64,000 nucleotides of DNA, taken from positions 8,221,118 to 8,285,117 of the forward strand of contig CP099839.1 in NCBI GenBank assembly GCA_030062745.1, given 5' to 3'. This stretch comes from Capitulum mitella. Lineage: Eukaryota > Arthropoda > Thecostraca > Pollicipedomorpha > Pollicipedidae. Positions 24,258 to 34,949 of this stretch are shown here, in pieces (the stretch's first letter is position 1; every line of letters begins with the position of its first letter). The notes under the pieces are model-generated. The model saw nothing but the letters and a program-made list of their open reading frames with translations, was not told the origin of the DNA and made no database searches. A program made the translations under genes and the position numbers.

Positions 24258-26003
24258 GGTCAAAGTTACAGGTCATGAAAGGTCACCGATGTTTATAAGT
24301 AGTGAATGATTGAAACGTCCATAATTCGGCGACAGACTGTTGCAGAAAAGCACGATTAGCGCCATTTCAAAGAAAGGTATCCAGCTTTCACAGATAGCTT
24401 TAAGTTTTTTTATGATCTGGGCATGACTTGACCTGACCAGATCACATTGAACATATTTGGTTTTAACCATGTTTACCCACCGTGATCTATGCGAAAATTC
24501 AGCACAATACGTCCACAAAGACCTATAATAAGCGTGGCAAAAAGAAACATTCCTGGGTAAGTTGAAACTTTTTTAGATATCTTGAATTTAGTGTTGCCAA
24601 GTGGCAACTGGGAATTGTGCCCTGAGGTTACTTCACGAATACTGATTGATTTCGTGCCTTTCGTTTTTCGGCCTGTTCTACAGTTTGGTGAGCGCAATGT
24701 CCTGAGTGGCTGCTACACATCACCTTAGTTTTAAATTGCTTGACACGAAAGATCAAGGGTACTGATACGACACCACCGATCGACCCCTGCCATCCAGATC
24801 TGACATACCCGTTCTTCACTTGTCCACGGGAATGAGTTTATCTGGTGTTCTTAGGATTTTAAGCCAACTGAGACGATCTAAGTCGAGCGTCGGGGCTGTT
24901 TAAGGTCAACCGAGATCACTGACCCGAGTGACCTGGAATTACCAATCCTCGAACCATTCATGGCTTTTTTAGAGCAATGCTTCCGAATTTCACATATATT
25001 GCTAACTTATCGAAGTTTGCACGTATCGCAGATTTCATGGCCGTTGTTTTTTCTCATGACGTCATCCCCCTGAATGTTGGAAAAGTTACAGGCGAAATGA
25101 CAGCCTCCTATAGAAGCAGACAGAAGTGATGAATGAGAAAAAAAACAAAAGAAAAATAGAAAATTCACTTTTATCCAGGGTGTAGAATGCACACAACGAC
25201 TCGATGCGTGCAAAATGGATATGGAATTTGAAACCATCTATAATCTATATCATTTGACATGATTTAATCGTACCATATAACCATCAAAATCCCCGAAAAT
25301 CTATAAATGATCTAGGGTCAACATGGATAATCCACGGTAAGTTGATGTCAGTGGCCTCGGCTGACCTTTCGAAGGTCCCGATGCATGACTAGAATTGTCT
25401 CAGTTGATTTAGGACCTAACAACACGCCCGATGGACTCGCTTTCGTGCAGATGTGAAGAACGGGTATGTCAGATTCGGATGGCAGGTGTCATGACCTTTG
25501 ACTTCTCTGGTCAAGCAACTTAAAACTAAGCTAGTATACCAGACATGCAGGACATTGTGCACACCAAATCGTAGAACAACCGGGTGAACACAAGGCACGA
25601 AGTCAATCAAAATTCGTGAAATAGCTTCAGGGCATATTTCTCAAGCGCCACTCAGCAATTCAAATAGCAACCAAATTAAAGATAACAGAAGAAGTTTCAG
25701 TTTGCCCAGAAATGTTTTCCGCCACGCTTATTGTGGATGTCTGGAGACATATTGCGTTACCTTTTCGCGGAGATTAACGTGGGCAAACATGGTCAAAACT
25801 GAAAACGTTTAATGTGACCTAGTGTCATCAAAGATCATCCCGAGCTAACCGAAAAAATGAGCTTATTCATGAAAGGTGGAACATTCCTCTTTCGAATGGC
25901 ACTAGTCGCTCCTTTTTGTGACAATCCGTCACCGAGTTAAAGCCATTTGAATCATGCAATGTCTTCAAAAATCGGTGACCCCTCATCACCTGTAACTTTG
26001 ACC
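24258..26003. mobile_element. Long inverted repeat (foldback-type element)
   Basis: The left arm (24258 to about 24975) aligns along its length with the reverse complement of the right arm (about 25295-26003). Both begin GGTCAAAGTTACAGG, proceed through GGTCACCGAT, then CGTGCCTT, then ATCTGACATACCCGTTCTTC, and fade at the same relative position. A spacer of about 320 bp separates the arms. Visible drift includes many substitutions and small indels, so the arms are old or unselected. No transposase frame or clear target duplication is seen. It could be a foldback transposon or two head-to-head copies of one AGGTCA-rich repeat. Confidence 0.8.
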
Positions 26004-26209
26004 ACAGACCGTTTATTCCTTCATGAAAATAATAGGAACACAAAAAGCGCATGACGTTTTCGCCAAGGACATCAATAATCATTACGGTATACAGAGCAAG
26101 AGGACATAAAAGAGAGCAGAAATATGGAGACAGAGAGACGAAAAACAGCAGAAATATATAGAGAGAGATAGAAGATAACCGGGAGAAAGAACAAACAAAC
26201 AAACACCAA

Positions 26210-26211
<2 letters not shown>

Positions 26212-26274
<63 letters not shown>

Positions 26275-26692
26275 CAGAGAGCAGAGCAGAGCAGAGCAGA
26301 GCAGAGCAGAGCAGAGCAGAGCAGAGCAGAAGAGAGACAAGACGAGACGAGACGGGACGAGACAAGGCAAAGACACGAACAGAGTCCGGCAGACACGAAC
26401 AAGGTCAGACAGACACGAACAAGGTCGTACAGACACGGACAGGGTCAGACAGACACGGACAGGGTCAGATTGACACGGACGGGGTCAGGCACACAAGGAC
26501 ACGAACAGACAGGAACGGACAGAGACAGACACACATACCGAGATAGACATATACCGACAGATAGACAGAGACACACACGCAAAGAGGCAGGTATACAGAC
26601 AGACAGAGGCAGGCACAGACGTACAGACAGACAAAAACAGACAGACAGACAGTCAGACGGACAGACAAAGGCATTCAGACAGACATTTAAAT
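26212..26692. repeat. Graded simple-repeat block: GA, AGAGC, 20-bp unit, GACA-type
   Basis: A (GA)n run occupies 26212-26269. It passes into an AGAGC/GAGCA pentamer array (about 26271-26330), then GACGA-type pentamers, then a 20-bp minisatellite ACACGAACAAGGTCAGACAG with about six units (26373-26492). It ends in degenerate GACA/ACAG tetranucleotides to about 26692. Each array borrows its motif from its neighbour, so the block looks grown by successive slippage. Frames on the minus strand here encode Ser/Leu/Val-rich runs and are not genes. Confidence 0.9.
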
Positions 26693-26752
26693 AAACGACG
26701 ACAACCATGCGTACACATGCTTACAAACAGAGATGAAAAAGATAAAAAAAAC

Positions 26753-26917
26753 CTATCTGCTCCGCACTGCAGAGCTTGGGGTATCTTTGTTCGATTTTTT
26801 GACCGTCATTCTGCCTTTTACGATTTCATGTCGCCTCTTCCCGAGGGTGGCGTCCATGATGCTGTCGATCTCGCTGAGATCCTCGCTCTGTTTGAGCGTA
26901 TTGACGTCGTGCTCCCT
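26753..26917 (-). CDS. Candidate terminal coding exon, unknown protein, minus strand
   Basis: On the minus strand the acceptor ATAATTTCAG, with pyrimidine-rich sequence further upstream, is followed directly by a 54-codon frame ending at TAG (26755-26753). The peptide is charged and balanced, with segments such as SEDLSEIDSIMDATLGKRR and a basic tail ending SSAVRSR. Its codon choice and composition differ from the shadow frames elsewhere. Phase at the acceptor is 0. The segment looks like the C-terminus of an intracellular protein; I do not recognise the family. No AATAAA was noted just downstream, where the simple-repeat block begins. Upstream exons would lie at higher coordinates and were not identified. 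The opposite strand is also open over this stretch, which lowers certainty. Confidence 0.4.
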   Translation of the reverse strand, partial: REHDVNTLKQSEDLSEIDSIMDATLGKRRHEIVKGRMTVKKSNKDTPSSAVRSR

Positions 26918-26959
26918 CTGAAATTATTTCACCATGTCTGGTCAAAGTGGTATAAGTAA

Positions 26960-28590
26960 GAAAAAAACAAACTAACAGAACTTTGCTTGGTCAGTTACCC
27001 TGGTATTTTGTTGCTGCTACTGTCTCAAAATAGCGCATGCAAAATTTCACATCTCGGAATTAATGTTTCACCCCCACCCATGAGCTCCGAGGTTTGCCCA
27101 GTCGATCGCAATGGAGGATGAGCTAAGCAAAAACCAGTGACCCCAAAATAGACCGCTACAACATGGCAAGACTGCATGTTGTGTTTACGCATTCGCTGCA
27201 ACTTTTCCAACCTGCAAAATAGTTTGCTGTGCATTTGGAAGACGTTTGGACCAATTCTGACCTATGCAAGTCACGGGAACCCCCAAGCGACGCGGCCCAC
27301 CGCTCCCGAATCGCCGGACTCGACGATCTCTTCCTCCTGTTATTGAATTTTAATGTGCAGCTTTGCTGTCACGAAGTCCTAGAGCATATACGTATACCAA
27401 TCTATGTATGCCGATTACGAGCATTTTTGCGCCCGTACAGTTATGCGTGCTAAAAAAACTGCTCTGCATACTGGAGTGGGCCATCTGGAATACTTTTATG
27501 TTGTTATACGTTTTACAATGCAAAAGCGCGTGTTAAGATTGCATGCCATTCCACAACAAACAACACATGACTTCTTGGCATCTTTTTCAGATGCAGATTT
27601 ATTGCTTTTGTCATTGCAGTTAAAAACCTGATGTCACTGGTCACGGTGTTCATCACGATCGAGGTCTGCTTCGTATTATAAGTGACAATTAATTTTGACC
27701 CACAATTCATTTGAAGAAATCGCATGAAAATATTTCAACTGTCAGGAATTTTACATGATCCGAGTAATCGATCCGAGAAACAAATAAACTCGAGAAATGT
27801 AATTTAATCAAGGTTTACACAAATGATGTAATGGCAGGTACACACGTATGGCGAGGCTGTGGCACGTGGTTTCAGAGCTAAGGCGCAGAGAAAAGAAAAT
27901 CGATGGACACTTAAACGCCCCTCCCCTTCCCTGGAAAGTCGAAAGTCAAACAACCTTATAGACTAGGACAATGACGGGACAACAACTAATCCATTGATCG
28001 AACATGAGAACACACTCCACACATGAAATACGAGTACATTCTTCTGATGACGCATGGGACAATGTCGCTCCCAACAATGAACGTTTTTTTCTGGCGTGAA
28101 AAACAGCTGGTCATGAAGTGTGACGTTACCAATGACAAATCATAACATGACGATTCACTGTAATATTGCCACAGCTCGCATAATCAAGACACGATGTGGA
28201 AACAGTGGGAAACGTAACTTGCCTTAAACTGCCATTAATGCGGTTAAGGTACGCTTGAGATGACATGCCTGCACATACGTTCTTGGAGCTTCTCGAAACA
28301 TGTTTGTAGGGCACGATCGACGTGAGCATACTGTCTAATTTCGGACACTATGACTACCGTTTTTACCAACTGGGATTTTTACATCTCTATATTAAATGCA
28401 AACTAAATTTGGACAGGGTACTCTATGCCCATGCATACCAAGTCCATGCAATATACAACTAGCATGCAATCATGCATGATGCATCGTGCAATATTATTGT
28501 ATCCTAATATTATCCTATAATCTATATCAGGCTTCGGGATAACACAAGACCCAGAACTTAACTACTGCATTTTTGGCAACAGAAAACAAG
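26960..28590. other. Unassigned sequence
   Basis: Probably intronic if the minus-strand exon at 26.8 kb is real. No further exon with good splice sites was recognised. Confidence 0.4.
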
Positions 28591-28599
28591 CATGGTATA

Positions 28600-28765
28600 C
28601 CTATACCATTTTAAGTATGACTGGATCCTGAATCAAATCGTGAATCATGAATCAAACCCATTTCTTGCAGTTCAAATTGTCTCTAAATCAGAATCGAATC
28701 AATTTTCCGTTTCTCAATGTGAATTAGAATCAGAATCACCTTGGACTGTGAATCAGAATCGAACT
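28600..28765. repeat. GAATC/GATTC-rich degenerate repeat tract 1
   Basis: GAATC, AATCG and ATGAATC recur about a dozen times in 160 bp with no fixed period. Similar tracts occur at 38.6, 52.3 and 52.8 kb, so this looks like a dispersed repeat family. A plus-strand frame here is a by-product of the repeat. Confidence 0.5.
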
Positions 28766-28769
28766 GATA

Positions 28770-29435
28770 TCCATCAGTTTGATAACAACAAAATGAGGCA
28801 ATGAAAACAGAACCAAGGCAATGCATGCTTCTCAACTTCCGTGCGACGACAAGAATGGGTTTCTTCCGACCTTTCCAAGGGTATCAGGCGAGCAAAACCT
28901 GCACCCAGCATGATAAAATTGTGTCAGCAGCATTATCATACACCTAAAAAATTAACAAACATGCTCCAGTTACATACAAATGATTTATTCCACACCAGAT
29001 GAAACATCATGTGCAAAGACACGAAATACAAGGACAGTTCTTGGTACCTAATCGTAGTCTATCGTTTCAAACATAAGCGCACCCAACGGGCGCACCTCCT
29101 CCCCTTAACAGCAAATGTTTTGCATTCCCGCCATACAAAGCAGGGAACATTTCGGCTTTGCACTAAATGAAACGAGAAATCTCGGGGCTGGGGATCTCCA
29201 CCCTTGGGGAGCCGCTTCGCATAATATAAGTTCCAGGAGCTCGGATTGTAGGACTCTATGCCCCCCGGTGTCCGGTTTGGAATATGAACAATTTAGGCCA
29301 AGCCCTGGACATACCTGACTACAGTCTTTCAGCACGCACGCGTTCTTTGACGTCGACACTCCGCACGGTTCAAGTCGAGACACGCTGATCGCTGGCCGGA
29401 AGGAACCGCTTTGGTAGCTTCTGCTTGGTGATTGC
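28770..29435. other. Unassigned sequence upstream of an NRF1-like site
   Basis: No coding exon recognised. A 92-codon minus-strand frame at 29105-29383 has no recognisable domain. Composition becomes more GC-rich toward 29450. Confidence 0.4.
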
Positions 29436-29440
29436 CTGTC

Positions 29441-29452
29441 CGCGCATGCGCA
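29441..29452. promoter_or_regulatory. NRF1-like palindromic site
   Basis: CGCGCATGCGCA matches the nuclear respiratory factor 1 consensus TGCGCATGCGC. In animals NRF1 sites lie close to transcription starts of broadly expressed genes. Here a start codon and GTAAGT donor follow within 80 bp, which supports promoter function. The call is inferred from motif and spacing only. Confidence 0.4.
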
Positions 29453-29492
29453 TATTTATGATCCGATAGGAATCTTGTTGGTTGTCGTCGGA

Positions 29493-29516
29493 ATGTCTAT
29501 GGTTTATCGTCTAAAC
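29493..29516 (+). CDS. Candidate first coding micro-exon end after NRF1-like promoter
   Basis: An ATG at 29493 with a purine at -3 encodes MSMVYRLN and runs into the donor AAC|GTAAGT (phase 0). Together with the NRF1-like site 41 bp upstream it has the layout of a compact first exon: short 5' untranslated region, few codons, strong donor. No downstream exon was found and the peptide is too short to identify. Chance occurrence of ATG plus GTAAGT in this spacing is quite possible. Confidence 0.25.
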
Positions 29517-29524
29517 GTAAGTTA

Positions 29525-31760
29525 TCTAGACAGATGGATCGTGGCAGAATAAAACAGCGACTGTCAGTGGACTGAACGATGTTCAAAAAGAGAAAGAAGT
29601 AATCCGAATCAGGATTTTTGGAAAACAGCTCAATGTAGATAGCATGCAGAGCTTTTGGGTCATACATTTATCCAAAGATAATTAAAAATAGGTCTTTGTT
29701 TTAACAACTTGTAATCTTCTTCTTAGCAGTTAAGACTTCATTTTGTTCTGCTCTTATCTGTCAGAAGTCTCCCTTTATTCATTTTATGAAGATTAGTGGA
29801 GGATTGATCTAGCCAAAATCCACTATTTGACACTGAACGAAAACGTTTTTTCTGAGTGAAAGTAAGCATGGCGATGAAGAAAGAAGGTTATTGCCACAAC
29901 TCCTGCTCTTCAAGCCTGCAAGACGTCTGGTTCTTTCTGGTCAAAAAGTGCATGTCTGCAGTGACGCATCCAGGATTTTCTCAAAGGGAGGGCCCGTCTC
30001 AGGGTAATCGTGATCCCCTCCACAAGAAAAAATCGCGGGCTTCGGCTACTTTATGTTGAGGTCGGGGTGATCAATTTTTTCTTGTGAAAATTCATGCTTG
30101 GTTGTGATAGTTCTGCATGTGTGCAGGGACGTATTGAAAACGATCACGTGAATCCCACACGGAGGCTGTGACGTTTTGTAGAGCTGTTTGAAGCGAACTC
30201 AGGTGCGATGGTGTCGGACAAAAAGAACGTATTCTTTGGCATTCAACGGCGCGGACGACTGCTGTGAAAACGTCTAGCATCTCCGGAGCCTTTTTACAGG
30301 AAGGCGTGTGAATATCACCGGGAGGACGTTCCGGTTGTCTGAGTTTGTTCAGATGCCTGCGCGTGATGAACGGGTCTCAGTGCCTCTCCGGTGGTCTACT
30401 GGTCACACATTATCCACCTGTTTACTCGGTTATGGTCCGATCTGGCGGATCGTGACTTATTGCCAGGGTTAGGCTGGCAGGTATCGTTTTTGTCCCACCA
30501 AATTAGGTTCCGGCCGCGAATGCGAAACGACTTTTTGCAGGCCGGCACAGGATTCAAGGTGATAAAATCTGGTTTAAGACCGTTGAAAATTCCGTGGGAC
30601 TGGCACTACTCGACGTAAATGGTATGCATTGTCAACATGTAGCGTGAAAAACAGATGAAACGACGCAAGGATATGTCGCTGCCAACGTTCCAAAACCTTG
30701 CGGACCTTTGTGAATCACATTCCACTTTACGCAGCGTTTAGCGTTTTCCTCAGGCAGTTTGTTTTCGAGTGCAGACATTGTTCGCTTGATAAGCCAATAC
30801 CAGTGTAGGCCCAAGTTGTAAACATTTTGCTGTTTGAAGGGGAAGAAACTAAAACAACGATGCTATTGAAAAACAGTATGCTTTCATTGGTTCACAAAAT
30901 CAACACAAAACGGATTTCTCTGCATGGCTTAATTGAAAACGTAATGTGGTTGTGCGAAAAAAGCATCTATAAGACATACTAGGAAGGTAAAGTTCAGTTC
31001 AATGCACTTCAAGGATAAGGAATCCTATCCCAGTTAGAAGTGCAACGCTGGTCATTAATAATGGATCCATAACCTCGGAATGTGGAATTACTGGCTGTAT
31101 GCAAACCTTGTTATTACTGCTTTATGAAACGTTTATTTTAAGACTTCTTTCCATCTCTATAAATACAATACGGGGCTGCTTTACAGAGCCAGTGATACTT
31201 TTATATGTTGTTGCGTCATTTTTTCCTAGCTGGAGCCAATGTCTCATGTAATTTTGATTAACTGTATTGTTTTGCGAATCTAGTATTTTAATATGTGCTT
31301 TGAGCTCTTACACACAGAAAACATTTGTCTGATAACTTCGGTGAACTGGTGGAATTGATGCCAATTTTTCTTGCGTGCCTTTTTTACCCAGGATTCCACC
31401 GAAGACATATCTGCAGCGTCGAAAACAAACAGTTTTATGGCTTCTTTGCCGCAATTGCACGGTCATATCTCACACATCATCCATAGGTACATTACACTAA
31501 CATTCGCACACTCGCATCGCACTCGCATGCCACACCATGCCACACGTAGCTCTCATCGCACGAACCCCCACTCCCCCCGCCTTGCTCTTTTCTCCCTGCA
31601 GCACATGTAATAACTCCGTCTGTGTTGATTGCTTAGGAAAAAATCACAGGTCTTACATAACTTTTTCCTTACTTTACGTTGATAAATCAACCATTTAATC
31701 AGAACAATATGTCGCAACGCATGCGTTCTTTTTTCAAGGAACAGTCATGGTCATTTTGAT
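29525..31760. other. Unassigned sequence with a perfect 13-bp inverted repeat
   Basis: No gene is recognised. CACAAGAAAAAAT at 30021-30033 is repeated inverted at 30074-30086 around a 40-base loop; the left side resembles the edge of a dispersed repeat (GACGCATCCAGGATTTTCT near 29963). A cluster of CACTCGCATGC-type words lies near 31500-31560. Confidence 0.45.
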
Positions 31761-31767
31761 TTAGACC

Positions 31768-32067
31768 TTAAACAATGTCTTCGACATCATTCAGTGTTTC
31801 TACTTTGAGGCGTTCTCGTGTCATAATTCTGCTTGAATTCCAAATACCTTGCACTTCTGCACATTGCACTAATAAATCAATACTGGTCTGCCTTTCCCTT
31901 CCGCAAAATGTACATGATGCGAAACATTTGCAAATTAAGAAACAAACGAGTTTGTGGCCAATGCGCGGCGCATGACCTTGTCTTGAAACCATATCAAGGT
32001 TGCGTTGTTTGTGCAATACTCCTGTCGTAAATAAATGTGTTCCGTGGTGCCTGACAGTTTTAGACAT
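31768..32067 (-). pseudogene. LINE retrotransposon C-terminal remnant (zinc-knuckle-like)
   Basis: A 99-codon minus-strand frame contains CTFCGRERQTSIDLLVQC followed eight residues later by W. This follows the Cys-x2-Cys ... Leu-Leu-x2-Cys ... Trp spacing found after the reverse transcriptase domain in many non-LTR retrotransposons, although the usual histidine is missing. Adjacent residues in neighbouring phases suggest frameshifts. Reverse transcriptase motifs were not found upstream at higher coordinates, so only a 3' end survives, as is usual for truncated LINE insertions. The match is to a short, variable motif and could be fortuitous. Confidence 0.33.
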
Positions 32068-32069
32068 AA

Positions 32070-33950
32070 TTCCACTTTATTTGACTGGACTAGGAAGTCT
32101 CAGGTGTTTTGTGTTCTTCGCGAAGTAAGCCATCCTAATATTGTTTGTATCGCAAGCGAGAGTGCTGGGCGAGAGTGCTTAAGGGATAGCAGGTCCCTTT
32201 AATCTTGGATTTCTTTTTCGCATGTTCTAACCTTTGAATAAGGGTTATTGGTATGCAGTTTTGCCTTTGTGCTTTTACGCTTTTGTTTCTATCTTCGCCG
32301 CGCTGCGAATACAAAAAAAAGAACAATCGGTGTCTCGTCACAGTCCACTGAGGCCACAGGGGCGACGTTTCGCGTAAATGATAATGATTGGGAGGGAGGG
32401 TGCGGGTGCCGAGCCGAGGGTCCGACAAGGCAGAGTTCCGCCAAATGTGAGTTTCTCAACGGATTTAGTCTACCATATCTCGGCCGATGACAATTTATGT
32501 ATTTTTTCATAAATTTTCTCTGCTGAAACTGGCGGAAAATATTGGGGGGCTCAAATCATCTTTGGAAGGGCCAAAATCCACATTAGGGGGGGGGATGGTC
32601 CCCGCAAAAGAATACAAATTGACACCCTAGGTGGCGACATGTATTAGGCGCAAACACAAGCATCCTCATCGGATGACAGTTTTCATTGTTAACCGCCCGT
32701 TAATTCCTTCAGGGCATATGGACTCATCTCTCGTATGACTGTATGTATAAGTGACTCTTGTGAAATCAGAGGCGGTGCTTTGACAACAGCAGCCTATTGG
32801 CTTGTTGGGAAATCCTCCATTCCCCGCCGCCGGCTCCCCTGCAGAGTCAAAAACCAAGGGATGACTTCACCTCCAGTCAGCAAACCAAGGAATCCGACGA
32901 GAAATCTTGGCCTTGCATTGCATTTCTACAGCACGAATAGCCAAGGCCATCGCGCCCATCCCTGCAGGGTTATAAAGAGTATCACGTAATAACTTCGAAG
33001 ACACTCCTTTGTCGTCGAGCCATCACACAGGCGCGCCTCGTCTGCTTCTTTCAAACATCGCATTTGCCTCCGGCTAATCACGCTGTCCTCTTGACTCCGG
33101 AGCGAGGATCCTATGCTGATGTTGTCTGACATGTCTGGGAGACAGGGCGTACATATTTGCCTCATTCCCGGCTTCACTTTTGCCGCCGTTTTCGTCGATT
33201 TTGTCCCGCTGGCCAAGGTTTGTGCCAAAAAGAAAGCGTTTGGCACAAAGCTGTTCTCAAATAAAGGGGAAAAATGTTGACAAAATTGAGTAGCCAGGGT
33301 ACTTACGATATGTATTAGCGTGGAAAAGAAAGAACAAGCTGGAAAAACAAGCCGATCAACGGCATTAAGGATTCCAGTCACGCTACCCTATCCGTATGCT
33401 CGTGTGATTTCATGTAAAACTCGGATCTATATTTCTATCAATATGGCTGTAAATTCATCAACAAACTAACGCAGGGACACCCGATTGTTGACTTGGGTGT
33501 GATAGAGCAAAAAGGCGTGTAATTCTGTTTCAACGTCCGCGTGGTGACGATCTGCTCCATCTGAAACAAAATAACTGCATTCTGACCAAGAAAATCGAGA
33601 CATTCTGCTTCGATCCGCATATCCAAACAACGTGACAAAATATGTATTACTATACACGTGCCCAACGTCGTCGTAGCAAGGCTTTTCTGCACACGGGAAA
33701 GGAAACTAGGTAAGGAGAGGTGTCAAATGTTAAAAATACGACGGCATTTTAACATGGTCTGGAACTTGAAAGGGTACATGGCAGGAAAACGGTGTACAAG
33801 TCTGCGCACGAAAGTCTTTTGTCCTTGCTTGTCATAAAGACATTCCACCTCGGTCTGAGTGTCGAGAAATGTCTTCCAGCACGTCCAAACATCCTGTCCC
33901 TGTTGTGCATCTGTATACTCCGCTCTCGACGTGAATCTAGACATTGTGGC
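32070..33950. other. Unassigned sequence; possible minus-strand exons
   Basis: On the minus strand near 33.0-33.4 kb there are open frames with fairly natural composition. A GTAAGT donor lies at about 33307 and a pyrimidine-rich acceptor TTGGCCAG at about 33217. Two alternative phases are open after that acceptor, so no exon is called. G-rich and repeat-like words occur at 32540-32640. Confidence 0.3.
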
Positions 33951-33954
33951 CGCG

Positions 33955-34062
33955 GCGCGCATCCAGGCATTCTGATCAGGCCCCAGTGTCCAGGACATTC
34001 TACAGCTGTTCGGGCACCCAGGCATTCTGGTCAGGTCCGAGTGTACAGACATTCTGACGTTG
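33955..34062. repeat. Short two-copy repeat of about 55 bp
   Basis: The phrase CCAGGCATTCTGATCAGG ... CAGTGT-CAG-ACATTCT occurs at about 33963 and again at about 34018 with a few changes; a weaker third copy may precede it. It lies at the upstream edge of a CpG island. Confidence 0.6.
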
Positions 34063-34079
34063 CCCATGCATCAGGGCAT

Positions 34080-34865
34080 CTGCGCTGCCGGCCGCTGACC
34101 CGTGTTCCAGGATTTTGCAGTCATTACTGCTCCTCTTCTGTAGACCGATTAGCGCTTCACGGGCACTCCCTGGCGCCGGAGTCGTTTCTGACCCTCCGCT
34201 GTCTGGCCCCTCATGTCTGCAGCCTGCCGAGGGTCAGCCCGCCCCCTGCTGGCCGTCAGCAGCGCCTCGGACACGATGACCCCGCGAAAGGGGGAGGCCC
34301 GGCCCTCAGCCTGCCGCTGGGCCCAGCGCCCGAGCCAGCACCAGCGCCGTCTGACCCCGCCTGAGCCGTGACAGGCCTGGCCGCCTCCAGGCGGACTCGG
34401 CTGCGGGGTGCTGCCCGGTCCTCCGCCCGTCGCTGACTCACTCCCCCTCCCCTCCTCAGCGCGGAGTCTCCACTCCCCTCATCAGTCCGGAGTCTCTCCA
34501 GCAGTCGAACGCCGCCGCCGCCGCCGCCGGCCGGCCGTCACGTCTCCGCGTGTATCCGTTTTTGCGCCGCCGCCGCGGCCGCTGTTTCTCAGCGCGGCCG
34601 CCCCGCGGACGGACGGCGGCGGCGGCGGCGGCGGCCGGCCCGTCTCAGCCTTGACGCGGCGGCCGCGGCGGCTCCGCGCTGCAGCCGGCCGGCCGGCCGC
34701 TCGGACCGGGGGCGGCGCGGGCAGCCGGAACCGGCGCCGGGCCTTGACCTTCCGTGGCCGGGCGGCCGCTGATGTCAGCCGGTCGGGGGAGCGGGCCGCC
34801 ACCGGCGGGCCGTCTTCACCCGCCCGGCCGGCGGGAGCACCTGGGCAGACAGCTAGGAGCTACGT
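34080..34865 (+). promoter_or_regulatory. Strong CpG island, probable promoter
   Basis: About 780 bp of extremely GC-rich, CpG-dense DNA with GCCGCC triplet runs near 34510-34640. It ends 30 bp before a start codon that opens a signal-peptide-like exon. This is the best promoter-plus-first-exon arrangement in the left half of the window. Long open frames within the island are composition artefacts. Direction is inferred from the downstream exon. Confidence 0.6.
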
Positions 34866-34896
34866 ATTTGCCGGAAAACGGCGACCTGCGGGCGAA

Positions 34897-34945
34897 ATGC
34901 TTCTGATCATGGGTGGCAGATTGCCTTTGTGCTTTCTTGTCACAG
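34897..34945 (+). CDS. Candidate first coding exon with signal peptide (partial gene)
   Basis: An ATG at 34897 opens 16 codons plus one base, MLLIMGGRLPLCFLVT, and meets the donor ACAG|GTAATG. The peptide has a short polar start and a hydrophobic core, as in secretory signal peptides, and the intron falls in phase 1. Signal-peptide exons ending in phase 1 are characteristic of secreted and cell-surface animal proteins built of shuffled extracellular domains. The exon directly follows a CpG island. In the same phase, codons continue into the intron and hit a stop at 34981. A second in-frame ATG at codon 5 is an alternative start. The family cannot be deduced and the next exon was not found. 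Confidence 0.42.
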
Positions 34946-34949
34946 GTAA

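Noticed and set aside
26072..26708. Long Ser/Leu/Val/Cys-rich minus-strand frames
   Set aside because: They are translations of the GA, AGAGC and GACA simple repeats.
33640..33710. Plus-strand ATG frame reaching a TAG|GTAAGG donor
   Set aside because: Upstream sequence is AT-rich without promoter features, and the minus strand is equally open.
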